DNA of 64,000 nt from Trametes villosa (Eukaryota > Basidiomycota > Agaricomycetes > Polyporales > Polyporaceae). Positions 11,401 to 23,276 of this stretch are shown here, in pieces. The notes under the pieces are model-generated. The model was not told the DNA's origin. It searched no databases and saw nothing but the letters and a program-made list of their open reading frames with translations. Each line of letters opens with the position of its first letter. Position 1 is the first letter of the stretch. Location of the stretch: assembly GCA_002964805.2 (NCBI GenBank), contig PUDQ02000001.1, forward strand, positions 992,001 through 1,056,000, given 5' to 3'. The position numbers were made by a program, and so were the translations under genes.

Positions 11401-12836
11401 AGACGTCCGTGTCCTCGTGGACCTTCAGCGACGACGTGAACCTGTCGGCCAACGCGGCGAAGGGAAAGCAGGCCGCTCTCGTCTTCATCACTGCTGACAG
11501 CGGGTGCGTATGGCCGTACCATTTTCGTTAACACTCGACTGACGACTGTGCCTGCGCGATAGTGAGGCTCAGTACACAGTCGAAGGCAATGCGGGTGACC
11601 GCAATGACCTCCAGGCGTGGCACAATGGCGTACGTCTCCTACAACTTGTTCATTGTGGCGGATGCTAATATGGACGTTTCGCAGGACGCTCTCGTCGAGA
11701 AGGTTGCCAGCGTCAACAACAACACGATCGTCGTTGTCAACAGTGTGGGGCCGATCATCATGGATGCTTGGATTGAGAACCCGAATGGTCAGCAACATAA
11801 CCCACGTGTCTGCCTTCTTGAGATGAGCTGACGCCTTCGTGTCTAGTGACCGCTGTGGTAAGTCTGACCACGAGTGTATCCCGCTATCGACCTGAACGCG
11901 CGCCATAGATCTGGGCCGGCCTTCCTGGCCAAGAAGCCGGTGAGTTCGATGGTATTACCGTATCTTACGGACAGGGTGACCGACATATTCTCAGGCAACG
12001 CAATTGTCGATGTGCTCTACGGCAACGTGAACCCCAGGTACGACACTTATCTCGGCGAGCCTTTCCCCATCAGTAGACTGACTGCGTACCCAGCGGGAGG
12101 TTGCCCTTCACCATAGCGAAGGCCGAGCCCGACTACTCCGCCCGTGTCATCTACAAGGGCTCCGGCACAGTCCAGATCCCGTACTCGGAGGGCCTCTTCG
12201 TCGACTACCGCCACTTCGACCAGGTGTGTCCATGGCGCTCTGGTGACATCCTGTTCGATACTGACGGAAAGCGCACAGAACAACATCGATCCTCGCTTTG
12301 AGTTCGGCTACGGGCTGTCTTACACCACCTTCTCGTACGCGGACCTGAAAGTCTCTGGCTCCACCTCCGGTGGCACCCGCCAGCCGACCGGCCCTGGGTC
12401 TGCTCTGGACCCTTGGTGAGTGGCCATCCCTCACGATCTCCAGCTGCTTTTGTTGACGGTCAATCCTTAGGCTGCACGACCCCGTCGTCACCGTCTCCTT
12501 CACCCTCACCAACACCGGCTCAAAGGCGGGCACCGAGGTCAGCCCCGTCCCCCGTCTCCCCTTTCCCAGACATAATACTCACCGCCACAATAGGTCCCGC
12601 AACTCTACACGTCCCCGCCGGCCTCCGCGAACTCCGCGCCGCTCAACCTCAAGGGCTTCGACGCCGTCTACCTCAACCCGGGCGAGTCCAAGACGGTCAC
12701 CTTCCAGCTCTCCCGCTACGACTTCTCCGTCTGGGACGTCACCGCGCAGCGCTGGGAGATCGCCTCCGGCGTCACCGGCCTCTCGGTGGGCGCGAGCAGC
12801 AGGAACCTGAAGCTCAAGGGCTCCATCACCAACTGA
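8500..12836 (+). CDS. Secreted GH3 beta-glucosidase with N-terminal degenerate CBM1
   Basis: The start encodes MSLLSSSFLALACALAVWPN followed by AALA, a signal peptide. Next is a CBM1-like module (8578-8725), a Ser/Ala linker, then the GH3 core. Core landmarks in order: VSAIPGWSGLCLQDSPVGVR; GRNWEG region; VQACAKHLINNEQEHFRE; YVMSDWYATHST, with the nucleophile Asp of SDW; MTMPGD; LLKNQGNVLPL; ADSGEAQYTVEGNAGDRND, containing the expected acid/base Glu; FEFGYGLSYTTF; and a fibronectin-III-like C-terminus (VSFTLTNTGSKAGTEV) ending LKLKGSITN. More than twenty introns with many tiny exons. The nucleophile codon is itself split (G at 10377, AT at 10432). Predicted activity is release of glucose from beta-glucosides or beta-1,3-glucan. 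All catalytic motifs look intact, so it is not a pseudogene. Confidence 0.88.
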
Positions 12837-13108
12837 GAGTCTTGAACGAGTTGCTGCGCCATGGACTTTCCGTGATTCTGAGACACGTATATACCCGTCT
12901 GCTTTACTGCGCTGTTCTGCTGTGACAGATAAAAGAATACATTCGTTTGGTCTGAACCGATAACATAGGAAAGCGTGAGCAGCCCGAACAGAACAGAGAA
13001 CAACAGAGCCAGTCCGCAGTCCGTCAGTAACTACAGTCCGTAGATCATGGTCAACATCCGCACGACTCCTCTCTTCTTCCTCCTCCCGCTCTCCTCCTCA
13101 TATGGCAC

Positions 13109-16100
13109 TCACGCAACCTCCTTGTTGCGCCCGCCCGTAAGCTGGCGCACGAGGAACATGCCGCGGCTCTCCCCACCCTCGCTCTTTGTCCTTGCCGCAT
13201 ACCCGATCGCGCTCTTCGGGCGCGGGAAGCGCGTCGCCCCAGGGCGCGGCCCGTCGAACATCTTCGTTGGGCTCGACGTCAGCTGGCGCGTCGGGCTGAG
13301 CCCGCCCCCGGTTAGCTGCCGCATGAGCGCAGGGTCGGAGCTGCCCCCGAGCCCAGTGAACTGGCGCGCGAGCGTCGTCGTCCCGGTAAACTGTGGCGCG
13401 ACGCCACCGAACGTGCTCCTGCTCCCGGTGTGCGTCGGCACGAGCGGCGTGCTCCGCGTCGGTGATGGTGAGTTGCGATGCGTCGCAGGAAACAGTAGCT
13501 GTGCGTTTGCGTCAGGATCATACGGTACTCAACGAGGGCCCAGGTGAACGTACCAAGCACTCGCGGCACCAAACCCCGCCGTCCCTGTCCGTCTTCGCCG
13601 CGCTGTCGAGCTTCTTCCCGCACCCTGGCTTGCCATCCTCCTTCCTACGGCCCTTCGCCTCCTTCCCGCCACACACCAGACATGCCGCATGCCAGCGCGA
13701 GCCCTGGGGTCCCGGTACGACGCCGCGCTCCATCGGGGACACTGACTTGTGGCAGCCCGGGCACGCAGACGAGGTCCCGAAGCGGGGCTGCGGGAAGACA
13801 AAGGACTGCTGCGAAGGAGGCGCCGTCTTCGGCGGCGGCTCGTACCGGCTTGTGCTCGCAGGATGGTACGTCGCGGTGAACGTCTTCGCAGCAGGTTGGG
13901 TGGCGGGGGCCGACCTCGGCATCGTCGCGGTGTAGGTGCGGATGGTGGTCCTCTCCGGCGGCGCACACTATCGCTCATGTCAGTATATGCGCACTCAAAG
14001 TTTACACAGATGAGGGGTTGCTTACGTCGACATGGCACGCCCCCTTCGGGCTGCGCACGAACACCGCACGCCCTCCCGCGCTGTCCTCGAAGAGGCGGTC
14101 GCACACCGTGCAGCGGAAGCACGACGCGTGGTACGTCTTCGGCGGCACCCCGGCGCTCGACGGCTGCTCGGGCACGGTCACGAACTTCCCGCCGTCTTTG
14201 CGGCTGAACAGCGGCTGGTTGCAGCGCGCGCACCGCGCGTCCGCGGCGAGCGGGGTTGGGATCGAGATGTCGTGCGGCAGCGTCCGCGATTTGGGCGTCG
14301 GGGTTGTTGCGTCGGCCTTTCCGTTGCCACCCGTGTGTTGCGCTGCGATCCCCTTCTCTGCCTCTGCGCGTCCTCTGCGAGAGGGCGGGCTGAGCGAGGG
14401 AGGCGTGGATGGACCGCTTGACTGCGTCGCTGCATCAGAGAAGTCGCCTGCCAAGTCCGGAGTGGGCGGGACAGAGTAGTCTGTGGCTAGAGATGTTGCA
14501 GAAGCGCTCGTGCGCAACCCCAGTCCCAGTCCTATGCGCGCGGGCGGTGGGGATGTCAGACCTTGCACAGGGCGAGGGATACGGGACAGCGACCCGTTGC
14601 TGATGCTCGAGGATATGGAGCTCATAGACGTGTCGGGGCCGAAGTCGATGAGGTCTCCCGTCGGTACCTTGGGGAAGTCGCCGAGAAGGGACTCAATCTC
14701 CGCATCGCCGGTACGGTCTGCTTTCAAGGTATACTCGGTGTTGCCGGTGGTATCCCCGCGTACGAAGTCAGTGTTCCCGGTTGTGTCACGACGAACGTAA
14801 TTCGTGCCGCCAGTGTGGTCGCGCCTGACATGGCTCGCTCCTCCCGTGTTGTCGCGTCGAACATAGGCAGCGCCACCAGTGTTATCGCGGCGGACGTAGC
14901 CCGTGCCGCCCGTATGATCACGACGAACCTCGCTTGCGCCTCCGGTATCGTCGCGACGGGCGATGCGCAAGGGGGCAATGGACCCAGCGGTCGTCTGCGG
15001 TTGGAGAGCATCACCGTCATCCACGAATGCCGACGGTGTTCCACTTGACCGAGGACGCGAACGCGAGCGGCGGGCAGACCGAGTAGGCGTTGTTGTGGTC
15101 GAGGACGAGGAGGCCGGGGCTTGCCCAGGAGCGGACGGTGGGCCGGGCGACGCCTGCCTCAGGAAGCGTTGTTTCATCTCCTCGATCGCGTCAGCAGTAG
15201 GAGGCTTCGAAGACACGGGGCTCCCATAACGCGGACTCCCGGACCCCGTCAGTCTTGCGCTAATGGGGGAGCCCTCACCTCCATCAGGATCCGGAGATCT
15301 CAGGCGACTGTACGAGCGCCGCGAGAGAGGGCTCCCGTTCCGTGAGGGAGACGTATCCGAGCCCTGATACCTCGAGAGCGCATCGCGGGCTGAAGGAGAG
15401 CCTACGCTGGACGAGGAGTTAGCTCGCGCTCGTGCAGCAAGGCGCTCGGCAGTAGGGCTGGCATCGGCCGGGAAGACGGTCGTGTATCGCTTGCTGAGTG
15501 GAGTATGTGTGCTGGGCGGTGAGGTGGGGGTATACGAAGGACTAGATGAACTCTGGACAAAACGTGCGCCTCGACCCTCCGCAACCGGCGTGTTGTCGCG
15601 ACTACGGATACCAAGTCGCATCTCGAGCTCGTCCAGGGCCGGACTGCCCTCGCGTTCCCTGTTCGTGCGCTTGGTACCGCCAAGGTTGCTACGCTCCTCC
15701 TCCGAGTCCTTACGGCGGCGGGGAGTGTTGCCAGAAGGGCGCTTTAGGCAGCTCTCGAAGCAGTCCGCGCAGCTCGGTCTGCCGAGGAGATCGACCATGG
15801 GACGGTCACCGATGTTCTTGAAGCAGCCCTCGCAGCAGAAGCAGCGCTTGTGCCAGACCTTCCCGCTCGTCTCCACAAAGCCGCCTTCGCTCTTCAGGAT
15901 TAGCACGGCTTTACCGCAGGAGGGGCAGTCGCCTTTGGATCCACCGTTCTCGGTGAAACATGGTCGGCAGAGGAATCGGGTACCGGAGCCAACGTCTTCA
16001 ATGGGTAGACCGGGGCGGATCGACGAGGGATCGGGGTATATGGTAGCATCCGGTGGGAATGGCGAGGAGCAGAGGGCGCAGATGAAGGTGGAAAGAGACT

Positions 16101-16791
16101 CCTTAGGTTGTAGTACAGATCCGTAGACTTTGGCGAGGCGGGAGCCACTGTTCAGGTTAGGCAGGATTCCTTCTTCCGGTTTGACCGTAGAAGCGAGGTC
16201 ATCATCGTCATGAGAGGCCGAGGTAGAGTGTTTGAGTGGGGAGGGAGGTCGCACGACAGAGGTAGAGGAAGCGATGTGTGCTGAGACTCTGCGGTCGAGG
16301 GATACGGCAGCGGGCTTCTGCGATTCAGGACGGGGGAATCGTTTGGCAGTAGATGTGGATGCAGCTGAGACATTGCTTTGGAATCCTTGGCCAATGTTCG
16401 TTCTCTGGACGGGTTTGGGTGCAGTCTTCTCGCGAGTAACATAGGTCTTCGACCACGGGTCCTGCGATTGCTTTCCTTCGTCCTGATTCCACTTCACAAC
16501 AGGTGCTACAACAGAGCTTAGGCAACCCTGAAGTGCGACCAGATGTTCACGGGAGCTTACCGACTGGAGTGCCACCGCATTTGCAGCGGGGGCCAACCAC
16601 GATGTCACCGCATCTTCTGCAGAATCCCATCGAACGATATACAGATCAAAGAGTGCAGCAGGGAGCGCGTCAGAAAGAGCGAGGCGTCGGCGTGGGTCGT
16701 GAGAGGGAGAGGGGGCGCGTGAGCAGCGGGCGGAGGGCAGGCGATGGTTACGTTCAAGAAGCAGCAGAAGCGAACTCCTCCAATCGGGCAA
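13109..16791 (-). CDS. Three-LIM-domain protein with tandem TGG repeats
   Basis: Exon 1 (16791-14026) encodes MPDWRSSLLLLLERNHRLPS, a long disordered region and two zinc-binding regions. The first has CALCSSPF, then CPSCGKAVLI, WHKRCFCCEGCFKNIGDRPM and CADCF. The second begins CARCNQPLFSRKDGGKFV and continues YHASCFRCTVCDRLF. A clean splice (GTAAG at 14025; acceptor before 13967) joins GACHVD to CAPPERTTIRTYTATMP. Exon 2 carries a third LIM: CPGCHKSVSPMERG, WHAACLVCGG, CGKKL, WCRECL. Exon 3 (13498-13109) has repeated RQLTG/QFTG motifs. An array of eleven-residue TGG repeats lies at 14709-14960. The nearest analogy is fungal Pxl1/paxillin-like LIM adaptors at sites of polarised growth, but no RhoGAP or homeodomain is visible, so the assignment stays at LIM protein. 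A GTGAGT right at the stop may splice on a one- or two-residue tail. Confidence 0.82.
14709..14960 (-). repeat. 33-bp coding tandem repeat (RRDxTGGxxxV) in the LIM gene
   Basis: Read on the minus strand, the protein runs through seven to eight eleven-residue units: RRDDTGGASEV, RRDHTGGTGYV, RRDNTGGAAYV, RRDNTGGASHV, RRDHTGGTNYV, RRDTTGNTDFV, RGDTTGNTEYT, then a diverged LKADRTGDAE. Units are in frame at 33 bp. Arg, Asp, Thr and Gly are invariant or nearly so, while the three positions before Val vary. Confidence 0.85.
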
Positions 16792-17012
16792 ATCCCAACC
16801 GCGTCGCGGTCACGTGCTCGACGCGTCCAAGCCATCCGCGTAGTCTAGCAACTCGACAGCGCTGAGCTACCTACAGAAACGCGAGCACATCCGAATACAG
16901 TCTATCCGCCTCTTGTATTTCAGCCCAAAATTATGCAGGCTCGTCTTTCATTCCAACAGAACGTCATCTTCAAGTCGTCGAAGTTCTAGTGGACATTAGG
17001 ATCGCTATTTTG

Positions 17013-20000
17013 TCATTCCGGATCTACTACCATACATACCTCTGTTGGGTTTGGAGTCTGAGAGCCGCTCCTTGGGTGATATTTACTCTGGTGCACGTTC
17101 ACCAGCTTCGATGACAATCCAGTATCAGCACTGCCGTGGCCCGGCGTGTTTATGCCACTCACCAAACGATACAGCGTCTTCGCGTGAGGGCGCATGAGCT
17201 CACGGAGGACTTCATCGTATTCGTCAGTCTGCTCCGTTTCCTCTTCAGCATTCTTCATGCGCATGACCATGCATCCGGTCCAGGGCGAACTCAGGATGTA
17301 GCACCCTGTAAAGCATTCTGTTAGAGGACCACAGTTGGGCCGGCAGGTGAAGACATACGGGCATTGGGCGGCGCATGTTGTACCAGTGCGACGAGAACCC
17401 GGCATATAACTGGGCAAACCAGTAGAGCAAGCGGCTCCTCCGCCCCCAGGAATTCTCGGTTGAGGATCAAGAGCAATACGTCGCGGAAATAGTCCCAAGC
17501 TTCGGCGTATGCCAGTCCCCCGATGGTGCGACTTTGCACGGTCGTCGCTATGTATGTGGCGAGGGACGCTGTTTCTTGCGTGAGCGATGGGATTCATGTC
17601 ACAAATAGACGTGGCTCCTCACCTGCCAGAGGAAGATCTGCCGGCTCTACGTGTTGGAGTAGCCCCCAGACGAACCGATCCTGAAGACATAGATCCTGTA
17701 GCGTAGCAGAGCCCAGTGACATAGCTTGGGCAGTGATTGTCGCATCAGCAAGCGTACTCCAGGCTTGCGAGTCCAGCGGTTCCAGCTCCAGCCGCCCCAG
17801 AAGAGTAGAGAGAAACCGTCGGCACATCATCTCGGGCGCAGGACAAGGCGTACAGTCAGTCCTCCAGACCAGAGTGAGAAGTTGCAGAGTTTGTCTCATG
17901 CTACGCAGTTCTGGGAAGGAGATGCTATCGTGACATGACTCGTTGTTGAGGGATCTAGAAGAGTCGATCAGCGAGCGCATAACGTACGGCTTGGCCCCTC
18001 ACTTTATGTGGCTGCTCAGTTCTGAGGATTTGCGACGAGTTCAGATGGGCATATACGCGTTACGCGGAAAGCACGCACGTCGTTCCCATGCCAGAGTACA
18101 CTCGGACCGCGGGTCACTGAGAGAGGATAACGCAAGGCGAACGCTGTCAGGCGACAACGACAGGACTTCTGTGATGAGGTCCTTCGCTGTACGTGTATCG
18201 TTAGATAAGGCCACATTACTAGCGACATCGGCTTACTCGCTAGCTCAGACTCTCCATTACCCATGACGAGGAATAGCTTGTACAGCATCTCGTATAGCGA
18301 CGATAGCGCCGTCTCATCTGGTAAGATGGCTGGTAAGACGTGCTTGATACCCCAGCATGCCTTGAGCACTACGTCAATAACGATAGTTTCGCGTAGGACG
18401 ACTGCAGGATCTATGGAAGTAAGTACGGCGAGAAGGAGGCGCTATGAAGGGTAAGTATTCAATGACACCGGTTTGAGAGCCCCACTCACAGACATCATAG
18501 AGAGCGCCGAGCGAGGTTCGCTTTCGAGCGCATCTACCAGTTGATCGTCCCACCATTCGACGGAATGCCCCGCCGAAATGTCTGCGACGGATGTGTCGAG
18601 GTGGTATAGCCAACTAGCGGTCTGCAGCATGCCCGTCAACGGGACAAGTATCCACATATGACTCTTCCACTCACTAGGCATTCAGCGATCTCAGAGCAGT
18701 GCAGGCGAGAATCTTGCCACACTCTCCAAGACCAGGGCAAGGTGCGCCCCCACTTGAGGAGAATGACTCTCGCGACGTCCAGGTCAATGGCGGGATCAAT
18801 ATGGCATGATCCCGGCGGAATGTTCTCCGATTGTAGAATGGTTTGCACCGTTTCCAACAAGGTCGCGTATGTTTGGGGTCTACACGGAGATCCCGCCACG
18901 TCCAGGCTGGCAGGATCTGCACTCTAGGATTCCGTCAGATGATAGGTAAGGCAATAATTATATAAAGTCTTACCGCATATAGCGAGACAAGCATGGCGTA
19001 GCTTACGCGTTCGTTCTCATCGATATTGAGGGGGTGTATGCCCACCCCATGAGCCCTCATCTTGCCTCTCTGCTTGACGCGGAGCTGGAGCATGTCGTAT
19101 AGGCTGTCTTCTCTAGGACTGTCCGTGTTTCTACCTCAGAGAGCCTGGCAGACGTAGATAAAAGTCAAAGCGACGAACCGAGGTGCGATGAGGGAATCGT
19201 CCCCAAGCTGGTCGGCCATCACAGCCATCCCCCAGACCAGGCTAAATGCTAGCCTGATCGCCGCAGGCGAAGCGTGCTCAGAGCCAAGCACGCGTCGTAT
19301 TTGTGGCCAAGTTTCTGCGAGGTCATTGTCAATCCAAGTAGCGAACATGTCAAGTAAGCGGATTATACCTGGCAGCTGCACCGCGGCACGCAACATATCC
19401 TCTGCTTTCTGCGCTTGAACAGTGTCCGGTAGATTTTGGCTAGACGGCCGGACACCATGGAACAGGCCTGCAGCATGGACGACCGCGTTGCCGAGTTTAG
19501 CAAGAATGACGTCCACCCAGCACACTGGTATGGACGTAGTCGACTCGCCGACACTGTCGGAGGCAATGGCGCGGAAGAGGACCCTGTACTCGAGGAGCAT
19601 GGTGAAGCACGACTCGTTCACTGTGGCATACGTCCACCTGTGTTAGCACTCATTGCCGGAATCTGGAAGGAAGTCCATACATAGCTCCAGCAAATTAGCT
19701 CGCATCTCCTCAAGGTGTTGATCCTGTACGCTGTCGATGGAGTCGAGGAAGGACATCAGAGCATTGGATACGTGCTGTATCGTCGCATGCAATTGTTCGT
19801 CCTGGTCGAGTCTTTGAGTACCCACAGACGAGGAGGTTGAGTCTGTCCCCTTGAGCAGTACTCACGCGTTCTACGGCGCATATATCGAGGTTGCGCAGAG
19901 TCTCCAGGGCTTCGCGAAGCTCAAGAGGATCGGCTGATGTTTCGTCAATGCGTCCAAGTTCCACGGCCAGTTGCATGAAGTCCGCTGCATCCCAGCCGGC

Positions 20001-20066
20001 TTCGGACACGCTAGACTCAGATTCAGTATCGCTGTAGTCAGACATGGGTGAGGTGAGAGTGGTCAA
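17013..20066 (-). CDS. Large multi-exon hypothetical protein, mostly helical
   Basis: Not recognised. The start is MTTLTSPMSDYSDTESESSV (a second Met at 20045 is also possible), followed by an acidic Ser-rich leader and FMQLAVELGRIDETSADPLE. Helical blocks continue through about a dozen introns: LDQDEQLHATIQHVSNALMS; LDMFATWIDNDLAETWPQIR; PAIDLDVARVILLKWGRTLP; GIKHVLPAILPDETALSSLY; LLTLVWRTDCTPCPAPEMMC; SRTIGGLAYAEAWDYFRDVL. It ends SGSQTPNPTEVCMVVDPE. The pattern of long amphipathic helices with Leu and Trp suggests a HEAT/ARM-like solenoid (inference). No signal peptide, membrane span or catalytic motif is visible. I estimate 800-900 residues; joints are approximate. Confidence 0.6.
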
Positions 20067-20249
20067 GAGGAGAGCTGTGGTCGAGTGTCCGGCTTCGATA
20101 TGGCAGACTTTCGCGGAGCCGAACCAGGACGGCCTGCTTCTGTGGCGGAATTCTCAGATCATCGGGGGGCAGATCTGTGTCGCGGATCGAGGGGGGTAGT
20201 GGGCCGAGTGCGAGGAGCCTGTATATGATACAACAGCAGTAGGAGAATG

Positions 20250-21213
20250 CTACAACCCGGGAACATCTTTCAACAAACTCGTGATATCAGTCTTACACTC
20301 TAACTCCTGGAACGAGGTTGAGAACACCGATTCAAAGGCCTCGTTTGCCTCTGTCGTCTGCAAAAGTATGCATCAGCAAGGTAGGCAAAACGCGAAGTAA
20401 CCATACAGCATACCTCCCCGCCACAGTACTCGAAGTCTTCCCAACGCTCGTCCTCTTCAGCGTGAATCAACGTCAACATGTCTCTCCGGACCTGGGACAT
20501 GCCACCCGTAAACTGTGGACCTGAGCTCTCCCCTGTTTTCCGCACGGCAACCTGCACTTCCCTCGCCTCTCCTGCAGGTTTCTTCTCTTTCTTCGGCGCA
20601 GGTGCGGGGGCCGGCTCATCTGGATCGGGTGGTGGGCCGTCGTCGGAATCGGAGTCGTCTCCGCCTCGGGTTCGTCTTGTTTTTCGAGTGTGCATGTCCA
20701 TGTAGGTCATGGTGGGCCGGAACTGGTGTGTTTCACTGATGGGATGGAGGTGTAGGCGGCCTGCAGGAATGTCCGTTGGAACCATTTCGGAGCAAACATA
20801 CTCACACGTATACACACACCTTCTCTCAATACGCCGAGGACATAGGTCCCCGAATGAGGTACCGGTTCACTTCGCATGCGCACCTCCGACAATCTTGCCT
20901 CCTCCCCTTCCCTCTGCTTCACCTTCGGGAGCTCCTGGTTCTTCTCCTTGTCGTCCTCCACCCTCGCAGTGCCGAGATCCTTCGACCTCTCGGCGTTCCA
21001 GACCTCCGGTCGCGTATCGACAGGGACATGGATCTCGAGCCGCTTGACCTTCGACTTCACGCGTGCGGAGATGCGCTTCCCGCTCGCCGCGGCGGATGGT
21101 GGTACCTCAAGGGGCCGGGTGAGGAGAGGGTACTGGTGCAGATGAACATTTGGCAGGAGGGCGTTGGTGAAGTGGACGGGGATAACGCTGACCAGCCTGT
21201 CTTCGCCCTCCAT
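20250..21213 (-). CDS. RPC37: RNA polymerase III subunit C37 (RPC5 / Sin homolog)
   Basis: Three exons, 21213-20820, 20760-20414 and 20357-20250, join in frame to exactly 283 codons (282 residues), the length I know for yeast Rpc37. It begins MEGEDRLVSVIPVHFTNALL, with LHQYPLLTRP next, the conserved RPC5 N-terminus. The middle gives LEIHVPVDTRPEVWNAERSK and SGTYVLGVLREG. After the 59-base intron comes RLHLHPISETHQFRPTMTYM, the family signature. The C-terminal part has a basic/acidic linker, then MSQVRRDMLTLIHAEEDERW and ITSLLKDVPGL. In yeast this subunit pairs with C53 in Pol III initiation and termination. It is head-to-head with TFIIIA, 146 bases apart. Confidence 0.88.
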
Positions 21214-21359
21214 GGTCGCGTCTCGCGGCAGCTTGTGGCGGCGCTTGTGACCGCGTCTCGACAAATGAGCGCGTCGCGGAAGCGCCCGCGCGTAAAAATC
21301 TCCCCGATCACCTCCTACAGGCTCCCGCCACCCTCTCACACCTCTGTGTTCCCCCGACC
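21214..21359. promoter_or_regulatory. Shared 146-bp divergent promoter of RPC37 and TFIIIA genes
   Basis: The two start codons (21213 minus, 21360 plus) leave 146 bases for both promoters. The sequence is GC-rich on the left and C/T-rich on the right, with no TATA box. Divergent control of two Pol III factors is an inference from layout. Confidence 0.6.
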
Positions 21360-23136
21360 ATGGCGACGGTGTCGGACCCTTCGAGCTCAACTGCAAGCAC
21401 AATTACGCTTCGCAAGCGGAAGCACCGCGACTCTCTTGTGCTGCACCTTTCGTCCCCTTCGCCAAGCTGCGAGAACGACCTCGCTTACACCGAGTCTGAG
21501 TACGATCCTGGGCAGACGTCGGATGTCCCGCTCGCGGGTCATCGAGCGCAGACTCAGAAAGGGCAGAAGCGTTATGCATGCACCTTTGAGGGATGCAGTA
21601 AGTCATACGCTAAGCCTGCCAGGCTCGCCGAGCACGAACGCTCGCATACCGGAGACGTGCGTATACCCTGCCTTCGTGTAGACCATATGTTGACATTCGC
21701 TGTAGCGGCCATTTGTATGCCCTACGTGCAATAAGTCGTACCTGCGCGAGACGCACTTGCAGGCGCACACGCGGACACATCTCCCGAGCTCCGCCAGACC
21801 TTTCGTCTGCGAGGAAGATGGCTGTGGGAAGCGGTTCTGGACTGCCCAACACCTCCGCGTACACGGCGAACTTCATAAGGGGGAGAAGCCATTCAAGGTA
21901 AGCTCTGTTCGTGTTAGGAGCCGTTTTGAATGCTCATGTGTGCGTTTAGTGCGACGAAGCCGGATGTGAGGCTGCGTTCCTCAAACACCATCAACTCCGG
22001 GAGCATGTCTCCACTGCACATTCTCCGCCTGGGACCAAGCCATACCGTTGTGAACATGCCGGCTGCACAAAGTCGTTCGCCACGAACCAGAAGCTCGCCG
22101 CACATGTGAAGACACATGATGGTGGGTTGTTCGATAGTATACCCCGCATTCGGTTTGCTCACTGCATCAACCCCGCAGACAAACGCTACACTTGCGTCCA
22201 CAAATCATGTCTTCCGGCTGAGGGCGTGGATCCGGCATATTACCCCACCTGGTCGGCGTTGCAGCATCACATGCGCACCGCGCATCCACCGACCTGCCCA
22301 CATCCTTCATGCAACGGCAAGACGTTCACCCAGCAGAAGGGTTTGCGCGCCCACCTCAAGATTCACGCCCAGCGCGAACAAGAGGGCGACATAGATGATG
22401 CTGTAGGAGGCTCCGACTCGGAAGGAGAGGGACCACCGCGCAAACGACGTCGTGGCGGAGAGGTCGGCAGGGATTGGGTATGCGAGGTGGACGAATGTGG
22501 AAAGGACTTCAAATCCGTAAGCCTTTTCTGCAGCTTCTACATTTACGCGGTTCTAACGGCCAGTATCTGTAGAAGAAAGCGTTGGCGACTCACCACAACA
22601 TTGCGCATCTTGGACGACGAGACTTCGTCTGCCCGCACGCGCGCTGCAAGCGGGCGTTTGGGTACAAGCACCTGCTACAACGGCACCTGGCCAAGCTTCA
22701 CGCCCCTGGTAGCGAGTCTGAGTCCGCCGAAGAGAGCGCGGCGAATCCTGACCCCGGATCGGGCGAGGGCACAGAAAGCGAATCTGACGAGCCCTCAGGT
22801 TCCGCACCCCAGGCCGACGACGCCATAGCCATCGACTTCATCACAGGCAGCGCGTACGCCACTCGTGCCAAGGAGTCCCTGAGGCAAGCTACGAAGCTGC
22901 AGTGTCCGTTCCCACACCTTCCCCCGAGTCTGTCCTCGAAGGATGCGGGCGAGGAGGGTGCCATCCCCTCGCCCGTACCATCGAGCAGCAAGAGGACGGC
23001 CAGCTGCCTCTATGTCTTCAGTCGTGCATACGACTTGCGGCGGCACCTCCAGGCCGAGCATGGCGTTCGCACTGAGCGGGAGAAGGTCGACGAGTGGGTG
23101 CATCTTCAGAAGAGGACGAGGAGTACTGTGGGTTGA
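21360..23136 (+). CDS. TFIIIA-type C2H2 zinc-finger protein
   Basis: Nine C2H2 fingers are visible after splicing: YACTFEGCSKSYAKPARLAE; FVCPTCNKSYLRETHLQAH; FVCEEDGCGKRFWTAQHLRV; FKCDEAGCEAAFLKHHQLRE; YRCEHAGCTKSFATNQKLAA; an irregular YTCVHKSCLPAEGVDPAYYP; CPHPSCNGKTFTQQKGLRAH; WVCEVDECGKDFKSKKALAT; FVCPHARCKRAFGYKHLLQR. The TGDRPF and KPY linkers and the YxC..xGCxKxF style are those of TFIIIA, which binds the 5S rRNA gene and 5S RNA. A basic/acidic spacer (DDAVGGSDSEGEGPPRKRRR) separates fingers 7 and 8, reminiscent of the long spacer before the last finger in yeast TFIIIA. A tenth, interrupted finger lies near the C-terminus. Its partner across the divergent promoter is a Pol III subunit, which supports the call. 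Confidence 0.82.
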
Positions 23137-23276
23137 GTCCTGTAGCATCTGTCTGTTGTTACTGTCTGTTGTTACTGGAAGATTGAGATATTGAAGCCTT
23201 GGATATGGTTCGCTGCAGACCGTGGTCGTCGAGGTGAAGACAGGGTTGTAAATTCACCACATCGTTATCCTGCAAG

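Noticed and set aside
13025..13108. Extra C-terminal exon of the LIM gene after GTGAGT at the stop
   Set aside because: It would add at most one or two residues before a stop; kept only as a note in the LIM entry.
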